Shown: positions 1-5,870, counted from the first letter of the stretch. The stretch: 5,870 nt of DNA from Alphaproteobacteria bacterium (GCA_030040495.1 JASHTP010000393.1:1-5870), one strand, 5' to 3'. Numbers and translations are program-made. The notes: generated from the letters alone by a model not told the origin.

Positions 1-1317
1 CCGGCACCCGCCGCAGACGCGGCACCGCCGGCCTGCGTCGGCGATCCCGATCCCAAGAAAGCGGTGCTGGAGAAGTGCACGCCGAATTCCGGCGACACCG
101 CGTGGATGCTGACCTCGGTGGCGCTGGTGCTGATGATGACCGTGCCCGGCCTCGGCCTCTTCTATGGCGGCATGGTGCGCAAGAAGAATGTCGGCGACAC
201 GGTGATGACGAGCTTCGCCATCACCTGCCTCGTCACCGTGCTCTGGGCGGTGTGCACCTACAGCATGGCCTTCACCGGCGGCACGCCGTTCGTCGGCGGG
301 TTCAGTCGCGCCTTCCTGCAGGGCATCCTGAGCGACATCTCGAAGGGCATCGGCAATCCCAATCCGCTGGCGCCGACGATCCCCGAGACCGTCTATATGT
401 GCTTCCAGATGACCTTCGCCATCATCACGCCGGCGCTCATCGCCGGCGCCTTCGCCGAGCGCATGAAGTTCTCGGCGATGCTGTGGTTCATCGGCCTCTG
501 GGCGGTCTTCGTCTATGCGCCGATCGCGCATTGGGTGTGGGGACCGGACGGCTTCCTCAACAGCGGCAACAGCGACGCGGTGGTGAAGGTGCTCGACTTC
601 GCCGGCGGCACGGTGGTGCATGTCAATTCCGGCGTCGCCGGGCTGATGTGCGCGCTGATGCTCGGCAAGCGCAAGGATAGCGGCCCGGCGCACAACGTCG
701 TGCTCACCTTCATCGGCGCGGCGCTGCTGTGGGTCGGCTGGTTCGGCTTCAACGCCGGCTCGGCGGTGAGCGCCGGCATGCAGGCGGGCATGGCGATGAC
801 GGTGACGCAGATCGCCACCGCGGTCGCGGCGCTCACCTGGATGTTCGTCGAATGGGCGCATCGCGGCAAGCCGACGGTGGTCGGCATCTGCTCGGGCGCG
901 GTGGCCGGCCTCGTCGCCATCACCCCCGCCTCGGGCTTCGTCGGGCCGGCCGGCTCGATGGCGATCGGCGTCGCCGCCGGCGTCGTCTGCTATCTCGGCG
1001 CGGTGTGGGTCAAGGGCATCTTCGGCTATGACGATGCGCTCGATTGCTTCGGCGTCCATGCCATCGGCGGCGCCACCGGCGCCATCCTCACCGGCGTCTT
1101 CGCCATCAACGAGTATGGCGGCACGCCGGGTCTGATCGAGGGCAATGCCGGCCAGGTGGTGAACCAGATCATCGGCGTCGCCATCGTCGTCGCCTACGAC
1201 GTCGTGGTCAGCCTCATCATCCTCAAGCTGGTCGACATGGTGGTGGGATTGCGCGTCGAAGCCGAGGTCGAGCGCGACGGGCTCGATCTCGCGCTGCACG
1301 GCGAAGCGGTCCAATAA
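1..1317 (+). CDS. amtB: Ammonium transporter AmtB (5' end outside window)
   Basis: Inner-membrane Amt/Rh-family channel that takes up ammonium, normally gated by a PII protein (GlnK/GlnB). The frame is open from base 1, giving 438 visible codons. A GTG at 64 is internal to this frame and is not a convincing start. The first ~30 residues are a Pro/Ala-rich linker with two cysteines (codons 12 and 26), typical of the periplasmic N-terminus behind a signal peptide, which would lie upstream. Family hallmarks follow: GDTAWMLTS and PGLGLFYGGMVRKKNV in TM1, FAIITPALIAGAFAERMKFSA, DFAGGTVVHVNSG with the first pore histidine (codon 207), GWFGFNAGSA, and FGVHAIGGATGA with the second pore histidine (codon 353). 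The cytoplasmic tail GLRVEAEVERDGLDLALHGE matches the PII-contacting C-terminus, so the protein looks intact and functional. In many proteobacteria glnK lies just upstream, but this window cannot show it. The gene ends at TAA and has its own terminator. Confidence 0.97.
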   Translation, partial: PAPAADAAPPACVGDPDPKKAVLEKCTPNSGDTAWMLTSVALVLMMTVPGLGLFYGGMVRKKNVGDTVMTSFAITCLVTVLWAVCTYSMAFTGGTPFVGGFSRAFLQGILSDISKGIGNPNPLAPTIPETVYMCFQMTFAIITPALIAGAFAERMKFSAMLWFIGLWAVFVYAPIAHWVWGPDGFLNSGNSDAVVKVLDFAGGTVVHVNSGVAGLMCALMLGKRKDSGPAHNVVLTFIGAALLWVGWFGFNAGSAVSAGMQAGMAMTVTQIATAVAALTWMFVEWAHRGKPTVVGICSGAVAGLVAITPASGFVGPAGSMAIGVAAGVVCYLGAVWVKGIFGYDDALDCFGVHAIGGATGAILTGVFAINEYGGTPGLIEGNAGQVVNQIIGVAIVVAYDVVVSLIILKLVDMVVGLRVEAEVERDGLDLALHGEAVQ

Positions 1318-1341
1318 CGGGCGTTCCTCCCGTAAGGCCTG

Positions 1342-1372
1342 GGGGGTGCCGCAGGGCACCCCCTTTTCTTTT
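1342..1372 (+). terminator. Rho-independent terminator of amtB
   Basis: A perfect 9-bp GC-rich stem (1342-1350 GGGGGTGCC pairing with 1355-1363 GGCACCCCC) closes a 4-nt loop. It is followed at once by the T-rich run TTTTCTTTT (1364-1372). It begins 25 bp after the amtB stop. The reverse strand has no T-run after the stem, so it should stop amtB transcription but not work well for the convergent operon. A smaller 5-bp hairpin (ACGGG 1317-1321 with CCCGT 1329-1333) precedes it and is of doubtful meaning. Confidence 0.93.
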
Positions 1373-1394
1373 GGCGCGGCGGCGCGGCGGCGCC
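1373..1394. repeat. Short GC tandem repeat between convergent genes
   Basis: The octamer GGCGCGGC occurs twice in tandem (1373-1380, 1381-1388) and a partial third copy GGCGCC follows, ending next to the stop codon of the minus-strand transporter gene. It can form weak GC stems but has no T-run on the minus strand. No recognisable terminator for the minus-strand operon was found. Most likely low-complexity spacer. Confidence 0.5.
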
Positions 1395-2753
1395 CTACCA
1401 GTCGCCGGCCGCGAGCCGCTCGAGGGTGCGCCGGTAGGGGCCGAGCCCGAGGGCGAAGAGCAGCGCCGCGACGAGGCCGGCCAGCGGCACGACGATGGCG
1501 CAGGCGAGATTGAGGCTCAGCGGATCGCGGAAGACGTAGTCGGCGAGGACCGCGACGCTGGCGGGTCCGAGCCCGAGCCCGACGAGATTGAGCACGCCGG
1601 TATAGAGCGCGGTCGCCTGGCCGCGCATCTGGTTGGGCATGATCTCCTGCAGCGCCGCCGGCGCCAGCCCCCAGACGAAGCTGACGAAGAACATGAAGGG
1701 CACGAGCAGCGCCAGCGAGACCATGGGGTTCGCGGCCAGCGGGAAGGCGATCGCCGGGCCGATCAGCCCCAGCGCGGCGATGAGCCCGACGATGAGCTTG
1801 CCGCCGCGCCTTCCGCGCGCCTCGAGGCGGTCGGCGAGCCAGCCGCCGACGATGGTGCCGAGCGGCCCCACCAGCAGGGCGATGAGGCCGAGCCGGACGC
1901 CGACGGTGGCCCCGCTCCAGCCATGGTCGCGGACGAAGATGGTGGGAATCCACGCGGTCGCGGCGTAGCTGGCGAAGGCGAGCATGGTGAAGCCGAGATT
2001 GTGGCAGGTCACCGTCGCGGCGTTGCGCTCGAGGTAGCGCAGCACCGCGCCGAGCGGGATCCCCGACTTGGCGGCGGTGCGGCCGAGGCGCGGCGGCTCG
2101 CGCACCGTGAACAGCAGCAGTGCCACCGCCAGCCCCGGCAGTCCCACGGCGACGAACACCGCCTGCCAGGGATGGAGCGGCCCGAGCAGCGGCAGCGCGA
2201 TCGCTTCCGTCCCCAGCAGCCGAAGCAGCAGCCCGCCGACGATCAGCGCGAGGCCGGCGCCGAGGTAGATGCCGGCGGCGAAGACGCCGAGTGCCACGCC
2301 GCGGCGTTGCGGCGGGAAATAGTCGGCGAGCAGCGAAGTGGCGCCCGGCAGCAGCGTCGCCTCGCCGGCGCCGACGCCGACGCGCGCCGCGAAGAGCTGC
2401 CAGAATTGCTGCGTCAGGCCGCAGGCCGCGGTCATCACGCTCCACAGCGCGATGCCGGCGCCGACGATGGCGCGCCGGTCGCTCGCATCGACGAGCCGCG
2501 CGATCGGCAAGCCCAGGAAGGCGTAGAAGAGCGCGAAGGAGAAGCCCTGCAGCAGGCTCATGCCGGTGTCGTTGATGGCGAGGTCGTGCTCGATCGGGAT
2601 CACCAGCAGGCTGATGACGGTGCGGTCGAGGAAGGAGAAGATGTAGGCGAGCAGCAGGACGGCGCAGACATACCAGGCGTAGGCGGCCGGCGGATAGCGC
2701 TCTGCGCCGGCTGCGCCAGCCGCGTCGCCGGGCCGTGCCGCGGCGTCGCTCAC
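1395..2753 (-). CDS. MFS transporter, 12-TM, Spinster/ACS-like
   Basis: Predicted inner-membrane secondary transporter of the major facilitator superfamily, 452 aa, the usual length for a 12-helix member. After a ~24-residue Ala-rich cytoplasmic N-terminus, TM1 carries FLDRTVIS (Asp43-Arg44). TM2 runs into the signature loop GLPIARLVDASDRR (residues 81-94), the MFS motif A between TM2 and TM3. TM4 contains Arg124 and the GVGAGEA motif with Glu131. A cytoplasmic loop at about 218-240 separates the two six-helix halves, and a second motif-A-like GGWLADRLEARGRR lies in the second half. These features resemble Spinster-like or anion:cation-symporter-type MFS proteins, so an organic anion is a reasonable but unproven substrate. 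The start is GTG at 2753-2751, overlapping the stop of the preceding dioxygenase gene as GTGA. Its ribosome site is weak, so translational coupling is likely. Direction of transport cannot be read from the sequence. Confidence 0.92.
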   Translation of the reverse strand: MSDAAARPGDAAGAAGAERYPPAAYAWYVCAVLLLAYIFSFLDRTVISLLVIPIEHDLAINDTGMSLLQGFSFALFYAFLGLPIARLVDASDRRAIVGAGIALWSVMTAACGLTQQFWQLFAARVGVGAGEATLLPGATSLLADYFPPQRRGVALGVFAAGIYLGAGLALIVGGLLLRLLGTEAIALPLLGPLHPWQAVFVAVGLPGLAVALLLFTVREPPRLGRTAAKSGIPLGAVLRYLERNAATVTCHNLGFTMLAFASYAATAWIPTIFVRDHGWSGATVGVRLGLIALLVGPLGTIVGGWLADRLEARGRRGGKLIVGLIAALGLIGPAIAFPLAANPMVSLALLVPFMFFVSFVWGLAPAALQEIMPNQMRGQATALYTGVLNLVGLGLGPASVAVLADYVFRDPLSLNLACAIVVPLAGLVAALLFALGLGPYRRTLERLAAGDW

Positions 2754-3655
2754 CGCGGCCGGTCGCCGACGATGGTGGCGCGCATCATGCGGCGCACCGC
2801 CGGATGATAGTCGGCGACGGCATAATGCTGCGTCGCGCGGTTGTCCCAGAAGGCGACGGTGTCGGGCCGCCAGCGCAGCCGCACCTGGTATTCGGGGATC
2901 GCCGCCTGTTGCAGCAGATAGCTCATCAGCGCGTTCGCCTCGAGGGTGAAGTCGCTGCCGACGCGGATCTCGGCGGCGGCGATGTAATTGCTGAAATGCG
3001 TGGTGAAGGCCTGGTTCACATAGAGGATCTTCGCGCCGGTCTCGGGATGGACGCGCACCACCGGGTGCTCCTGCGGCGGGTAGCGGCGGCTCAGCTCGGC
3101 GCGCTCCTCGCGCGACAGCCGCCCGCCGAAGGCGTGCGCGATGTCGTGCATCGCCATGAGGCCGTCGATGCGGTCCTTGATCGCCTGCGGCAGGCGCTCA
3201 TAGGCCGCGACCATGTCGACCCAGATCGTGTCGCCGCCCACGGCGGGACATTCGACGCAGCGCAGGATCGAGCCCAGCGACGGCGTCTCCCGCCACGACA
3301 CGTCGGTGTGGAAGATGTTCTCGCGCGCCGACTTGGAATAGTCGCGGTCGAGCAGCACGAGCTCGGGATGGTCGGGGTGGTGCGGATAGACCGGGTGGAT
3401 TTCGAGCGCGCCGAAGCGGCGGGCGAAGGCGACGTGCTGCGCCGGGGTTATGCGCTGGTCGCGGAAGAACAGCACCTTGTGCCGCAGCAGCAGGGCGCGG
3501 ATCTCGGCGATGAGCGCCTCGTCCTCGGCGACGACGGCGAAATCGACGCCGCCGATCTCCGCGCCGAGCGTCGGCGACGGCCGCTCGACGGCGAGCGCGC
3601 CCGTCCGCGCGCGGACGATCGCCGGTGCCGCCTGCTTCCGTCTTGCCTCCGCCAT
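2750..3655 (-). CDS. TauD/TfdA-family Fe(II)/2-oxoglutarate dioxygenase
   Basis: Cytosolic 301-aa non-heme iron oxygenase. Family members couple 2-oxoglutarate decarboxylation to substrate hydroxylation; TauD thereby releases sulfite from taurine. The iron triad is HTD (His116, Asp118) and the distal QHYA histidine (His277). Arg288 and Arg292 in RRMMRATIVGD sit 11 and 15 residues after His277, as Arg266 and Arg270 do in E. coli TauD. Other TauD-like blocks are FGALEIHPVYPH, VGGDTIWVDMVAAYERL, YVNQAFTT and WDNRATQHYAVADYHP. Taurine-contact positions recalled from TauD (H70, V102, F159, F206, R270) correspond to His87, Val119, Phe176, Phe217 and Arg292. The segment just before HTD differs from TauD. 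I chose ATG 3655 because GGGAGG lies 5 bp upstream; a longer frame from TTG 3706 would start upstream of the likely transcription start. It is the first gene of an operon with the MFS transporter. Alternatives include a TfdA-like or alkylsulfatase (AtsK-like) activity, so no gene symbol is assigned. Confidence 0.92.
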   Translation of the reverse strand: MAEARRKQAAPAIVRARTGALAVERPSPTLGAEIGGVDFAVVAEDEALIAEIRALLLRHKVLFFRDQRITPAQHVAFARRFGALEIHPVYPHHPDHPELVLLDRDYSKSARENIFHTDVSWRETPSLGSILRCVECPAVGGDTIWVDMVAAYERLPQAIKDRIDGLMAMHDIAHAFGGRLSREERAELSRRYPPQEHPVVRVHPETGAKILYVNQAFTTHFSNYIAAAEIRVGSDFTLEANALMSYLLQQAAIPEYQVRLRWRPDTVAFWDNRATQHYAVADYHPAVRRMMRATIVGDRPR

Positions 3656-3660
3656 CGCGT

Positions 3661-3666
3661 CCTCCC
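3661..3666 (-). promoter_or_regulatory. Ribosome binding site of the dioxygenase gene
   Basis: On the minus strand this reads GGGAGG, a strong Shine-Dalgarno match, 5 nt before ATG at 3655. It decides the start: the longer frame opening with TTG at 3706 has no such site. Confidence 0.85.
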
Positions 3667-3689
3667 GCAACGCCGGCGCGGCAACCCGC

Positions 3690-3716
3690 TTGCGCCGGCT
3701 TTTCAAGAATGATAAT
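3690..3716 (+). promoter_or_regulatory. Candidate weak promoter of the tetR-sulfatase pair
   Basis: GATAAT (3711-3716) matches five of six -10 positions on the plus strand, but the best -35 (TTGCGC, 3690-3695) is poor and the spacer is only 15 bp. A shifted -10, AATTAT (3714-3719), gives 18 bp with a weaker box. Either lies inside the operator palindrome, so autoregulation would follow. A promoter is needed somewhere in 3656-3774, but its exact place is uncertain. Confidence 0.3.
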
Positions 3717-3733
3717 TATGGTTCTCATTCTTG
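3704..3733. promoter_or_regulatory. Near-palindromic operator in the divergent control region
   Basis: The arms CAAGAATGA (3704-3712) and TCATTCTTG (3725-3733) are a perfect 9-bp inverted repeat around a 12-bp AT-rich core. Inside the core three more symmetric pairs match (3714/3723, 3715/3722, 3718/3719), so 12 of 15 pairs agree. The site covers the spacer and -10 box of the minus-strand promoter and touches its -35 box, where a repressor would block polymerase. Its size and position, next to a divergent tetR-family gene, suit a TetR dimer or pair of dimers. The sub-sequence AATGATAAT (3708-3716) also resembles part of a Fur box, so iron control is a rival reading. The symmetry is directly visible; the binding protein is inferred. 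Confidence 0.75.
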
Positions 3734-3737
3734 GCAA
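3709..3737 (-). promoter_or_regulatory. Sigma70-like promoter of the dioxygenase-MFS operon
   Basis: On the minus strand the -35 box TTGCCA (3737-3732) and the -10 box TATCAT (3714-3709) each match the consensus at 5 of 6 positions, and the spacer is exactly 17 bp. Transcription would start near 3702, giving a leader of about 46 nt before ATG 3655. The surrounding AT-rich patch stands out from the GC-rich background. Confidence 0.7.
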
Positions 3738-3760
3738 CCGCAAAAAAAGAGGGATCGTGC

Positions 3761-3766
3761 GGGAGA
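3761..3766 (+). promoter_or_regulatory. Ribosome binding site of the TetR gene
   Basis: GGGAGA lies 8 nt before ATG 3775, which supports that start. A GTG at 3757 in the same frame has AGAGGG (3748-3753) only 3 nt upstream, too close to be preferred. Confidence 0.6.
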
Positions 3767-3774
3767 ATTCGGCG

Positions 3775-4398
3775 ATGGAGCTCCCCGGGGTCAATCCCGC
3801 GCGCCAGAAGCGCAGCCGCGAGATGACCGAGGCGCTGCTCGAAGCCGGCAAGCGGCTGCTCGCCCGGCGCAGCCTCGCCGAGCTCTCGGTCGAGGAGCTT
3901 TGCGCCTCGATCGGCGCGTCGGTCGGCGCCTTCTACAGCCGCTTCCAGAGCAAGGAGGCCTATTTCCAGGCGCTGCAGCTGCTCGCGTGCCGCCGCGCCA
4001 CCGAGGCGCTCGCGGGCGACGGCGCGCCGGAGCGCTTCGCCGGACGTCCGCTGGCGGAGATTTGCCTCGCCATCGCCAAGGGCGGCGTCGGCTGGATGCG
4101 CGCCTATGAAGGCGTCGCGCGCGCGGCGCTGCAGCATGGCGGCACGCATCCCGCGCGCTGGACGCCGTTCAAGGAGCTGGGCCGCGAGGTGCAGGAGCGC
4201 TGGCGGCCGCTGCTGCTCGCCCGGCTCGGCCGCAGCGCGCGGCGGCGCAACGAGCGCGCGGTGGGCTTCGCCTTTCAGCTGCTTTACGGCACCATGGTCA
4301 ACATCGTGCTCAACGATCCCGGGCCGCTGTCGCTCGGCGATCCGGACCTGCCGGAGCAGCTGGCGCGGGCGATGGCGGCGGCGCTGCGCGGCGCCTGA
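3775..4398 (+). CDS. TetR/AcrR-family transcriptional regulator
   Basis: One-component regulator of 207 aa, the normal size for this family. The N-terminal DNA-binding domain spans about residues 12-65. Helix 1 is TEALLEAGKRLLARR, then the helix-turn-helix ELSVEELCASIGASVGAFYSRFQSKEAYFQAL carries the TetR hallmark GAFYSRFQSKE (about residues 51-61). The remaining ~140 residues are the variable ligand-binding and dimerisation domain, with WTPFKELGREVQERW and FAFQLLYGTMVNIVLNDPGPL near the end. Its ligand cannot be read from the sequence. The start is ATG 3775; the frame stays open upstream to 3625, but that extension runs through the control region and into the opposite gene. It is divergent from the dioxygenase-MFS operon and 15 bp upstream of the sulfatase gene, so it probably represses both units from the palindrome at 3704-3733 and is relieved by a pathway substrate. 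That regulatory role is inferred from position. Confidence 0.92.
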   Translation: MELPGVNPARQKRSREMTEALLEAGKRLLARRSLAELSVEELCASIGASVGAFYSRFQSKEAYFQALQLLACRRATEALAGDGAPERFAGRPLAEICLAIAKGGVGWMRAYEGVARAALQHGGTHPARWTPFKELGREVQERWRPLLLARLGRSARRRNERAVGFAFQLLYGTMVNIVLNDPGPLSLGDPDLPEQLARAMAAALRGA

Positions 4399-4400
4399 GA

Positions 4401-4410
4401 GGGGAGGGAA
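4401..4410 (+). promoter_or_regulatory. Ribosome binding site of the sulfatase gene
   Basis: The purine block GGGGAGGGAA contains a full GGAGG (4403-4407) 6 nt before ATG 4414. It fills the short gap after the TetR stop and leaves no room for a separate promoter or terminator, so the two genes are likely cotranscribed. Confidence 0.85.
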
Positions 4411-4413
4411 GCG

Positions 4414-5870
4414 ATGGGGCGCAAGATTCTGTTCATCACCACCGACCAGCAGCGCTACGACGCGCTCGGCTGCAACGGCGGCAAGGTGGCGCGCACGCCG
4501 GTGGTCGATGGCTGGGCGCGCGACGGCATCCGCTACGGCCGCGCGCACTGCCAGAGCGTCGTCTGCATGCCGTCGCGCGCCACCATGCTCACCGGCCAGC
4601 ATGTGTCGAGCCACGGCGTCTGGATGAACGGCGTGCCGCTGCCGCAAGAGGCGCCGAGCGTCGCCGACTATCTGAACCGGCACGGCTATCGCACCGCGCT
4701 CTTCGGCAAGGCGCATTTCGAGCCCTTCCTCGACCCGCAACTGCGCTTTCCCGAGAACCGGATGGCGCGCGACAAGCAGTTCGGCCCGCATCGCGGCTTC
4801 GAGCATATGGAACTCTCCGCCCATGTGGCGCGGGGCCTCTGGCACTATTCCTTCTGGATGATGGAGCGCCATCCGCAGGAGGTCGGCGCCTATTACCCGA
4901 TCATGCTGCCGAGCTTCGAGCAGAACAGCGCCGGCGGCGGCGACACCGGCGCGATCCAGGTCAAGCACAACCCGATCGCGCGCGCGCATTACCACACCGA
5001 CTGGGTCGCCGACCGGACGCTCGCCTGGCTCGACCGGCTCGATCAGGCGGCGGACTGGTTCGTGTGGATGAGCTTTCCCGACCCGCACCATCCCTGGGAT
5101 CCGCCGCAATCGGAGCTCCACCGCGTCGACTGGCGCGCGCTCGCTCTGCCGGCGGGATATCCGGGGAGCGCCGAGAAGATCGAGGCGATCCTCGCCGGGA
5201 AGCCGCGCCACTGGCTCGACTGGTATCGCGGCAAGCTCGTCACCTGCTTCGAGGCGCCGCCCGATTTCGTGCCGGCGCGGGTCACGCCGGACCAGCTGCG
5301 CGAGATCAACGCCATGGCGCACATCAAGAACGAGCTCATCGACGAGGCCTGCGGCCGGGTCTTCCGCCGCATCGAGGAGCGCGGCTGGGCGGCGGAGACC
5401 GACGTCATCTTCTCGACCGACCATGGCGAGCTGCAGGGCGATTTCGGCCTGCTGTTCAAGGGGCCGCACCATGTCGACGCGCTGATGCGGGTGCCGCTGG
5501 TGTGGCGGCCGGCGCCCTCGGCCGGCACCGCGCCCGCGGCGGTGACGGCGCCGGTCGGCCATGTCGATCTCGCCCCCACCTTCTGCCGCATCGCCGGGCT
5601 GCCGGTGCCGGACTGGATGCAGGGACAGGCGCTGCCGGCGAGCGACGCCGAGGCCCGGACGCAGCGGCGCGAGCGCGTCATCACCGAATGGGACAGCGAG
5701 CACAAGGGCACGACGCTCAGCCTCAGGAGCCTCTATCGCGACGGCTGGCTCTGCACCGTCTACGCCAAGAGCTCGCTCTATGACGGCAGCGAGGGCGAGC
5801 TCTACGACCTCGCCAACGATCCCTTGCAGTGGCGCAATCTCTGGTCGGAGCCCAGCGCGAGGACGCAGCG
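4414..5870 (+). CDS. Sulfatase / alkaline-phosphatase-superfamily hydrolase (3' end outside window)
   Basis: Hydrolase expected to cleave a sulfate ester, or a related phosphonate or phosphate ester. The 485 visible codons have no stop. The N-terminus MGRKILFITTDQQRYDALGC gives the metal ligand Asp11 with no signal peptide, so the enzyme should be cytosolic. CMPSRATMLTG (residues 51-61) is the Cys-type sulfatase signature; Cys51 would be oxidised to formylglycine by an FGE-type enzyme not seen here. Further active-site elements are FGKAHF (Lys99, His101), FPDPHHPWDPP, STDHGE (Asp336, His337) and LFKGPHH (Lys349). A C-terminal GELYDLANDPLQWRNL block, common near the end of sulfatases, lies just before the cut, so little should be missing. 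It resembles choline-sulfatase-like and phosphonate-monoester-hydrolase-like members more than secreted arylsulfatases, but this is by eye. It probably shares a transcript with the TetR gene and may belong to one organosulfur pathway with the divergent dioxygenase. The substrate is unknown. Confidence 0.93.
   Translation, partial: MGRKILFITTDQQRYDALGCNGGKVARTPVVDGWARDGIRYGRAHCQSVVCMPSRATMLTGQHVSSHGVWMNGVPLPQEAPSVADYLNRHGYRTALFGKAHFEPFLDPQLRFPENRMARDKQFGPHRGFEHMELSAHVARGLWHYSFWMMERHPQEVGAYYPIMLPSFEQNSAGGGDTGAIQVKHNPIARAHYHTDWVADRTLAWLDRLDQAADWFVWMSFPDPHHPWDPPQSELHRVDWRALALPAGYPGSAEKIEAILAGKPRHWLDWYRGKLVTCFEAPPDFVPARVTPDQLREINAMAHIKNELIDEACGRVFRRIEERGWAAETDVIFSTDHGELQGDFGLLFKGPHHVDALMRVPLVWRPAPSAGTAPAAVTAPVGHVDLAPTFCRIAGLPVPDWMQGQALPASDAEARTQRRERVITEWDSEHKGTTLSLRSLYRDGWLCTVYAKSSLYDGSEGELYDLANDPLQWRNLWSEPSARTQ

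Noticed and set aside
64..66. GTG at 64 as the start of amtB.
   Set aside because: The frame is open to base 1 and the preceding residues form the Pro/Ala-rich, cysteine-containing linker typical of AmtB preproteins. A start here would remove the expected signal peptide.
1044..2807. A 587-codon open frame on the plus strand running from amtB across the MFS gene.
   Set aside because: It overlaps the end of amtB, reads through the amtB terminator, and encodes repetitive Arg/Gly/Glu/Asp-rich sequence. The minus strand encodes an unmistakable MFS transporter.
2735..3712. A 325-codon open frame on the plus strand opposite the dioxygenase gene.
   Set aside because: It lies antisense to a gene with an intact iron triad and TauD motifs, and its product is low-complexity with no domain.
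3742..3748. Run of seven A residues as a possible slippage or riboswitch element.
   Set aside because: It lies upstream of the TetR start in non-coding DNA with no associated structure. It is simply part of the AT-rich control region.
3625..3774. A 50-residue N-terminal extension of the TetR protein.
   Set aside because: It would overlap the start of the divergent dioxygenase gene and translate the whole operator. Its sequence is not TetR-like, and ATG 3775 has a suitable ribosome site.
3703..5703. A 666-codon open frame on the minus strand opposite the TetR and sulfatase genes.
   Set aside because: Its translation is Arg/Ala/His/Asp-rich low complexity without any recognisable domain, while the opposite strand carries clear TetR and sulfatase motifs. 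Long antisense frames are expected where third positions are nearly always G or C.

Overview
The window is GC-rich chromosomal DNA (roughly 70% by eye, not counted) with dense, G/C-third-position coding. The AmtB protein type, codon habit and gene style suggest an alphaproteobacterium, perhaps a Rhizobiales or Rhodospirillales relative. The genus is not determined. No tRNA, rRNA, CRISPR array, insertion sequence or phage gene was seen.

Layout. Positions 1-1317 (+) hold most of an ammonium transporter gene (amtB) whose start lies upstream of the window. It is closed by a textbook intrinsic terminator at 1342-1372. Convergent to it is a two-gene minus-strand operon: a TauD/TfdA-family Fe(II)/2-oxoglutarate dioxygenase (3655 down to 2750), then an MFS transporter (2753 down to 1395) joined by a 4-bp GTGA stop/start overlap. 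Divergent from this operon is a plus-strand pair: a TetR-family regulator (3775-4398) and, 15 bp later, a cytosolic-type sulfatase with a Cys-type formylglycine motif (4414 to the window end, 3' end missing).

The 119-bp gap between the divergent starts (3656-3774) is the control region. It contains an AT-rich 30-bp near-palindrome (3704-3733, perfect 9-bp arms). This overlaps a strong sigma70-like promoter for the dioxygenase operon (-35 TTGCCA, 17-bp spacer, -10 TATCAT). The arrangement fits a TetR repressor controlling its own gene and the divergent operon.

Taken together, the four genes right of amtB look like a compact organosulfur module. The dioxygenase keeps the 2-oxoglutarate/iron residues and the five residues that I recall contacting taurine in E. 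coli TauD, so a sulfonate-cleaving role is plausible. The sulfatase would hydrolyse a sulfate ester (or a related phosphonate/phosphate ester), the MFS protein would move a substrate or product, and TetR would sense it. The substrate is unknown. A single-component MFS carrier in place of the usual TauABC/SsuABC transporter is the main departure from known sulfonate clusters. amtB appears to be an unrelated neighbour.
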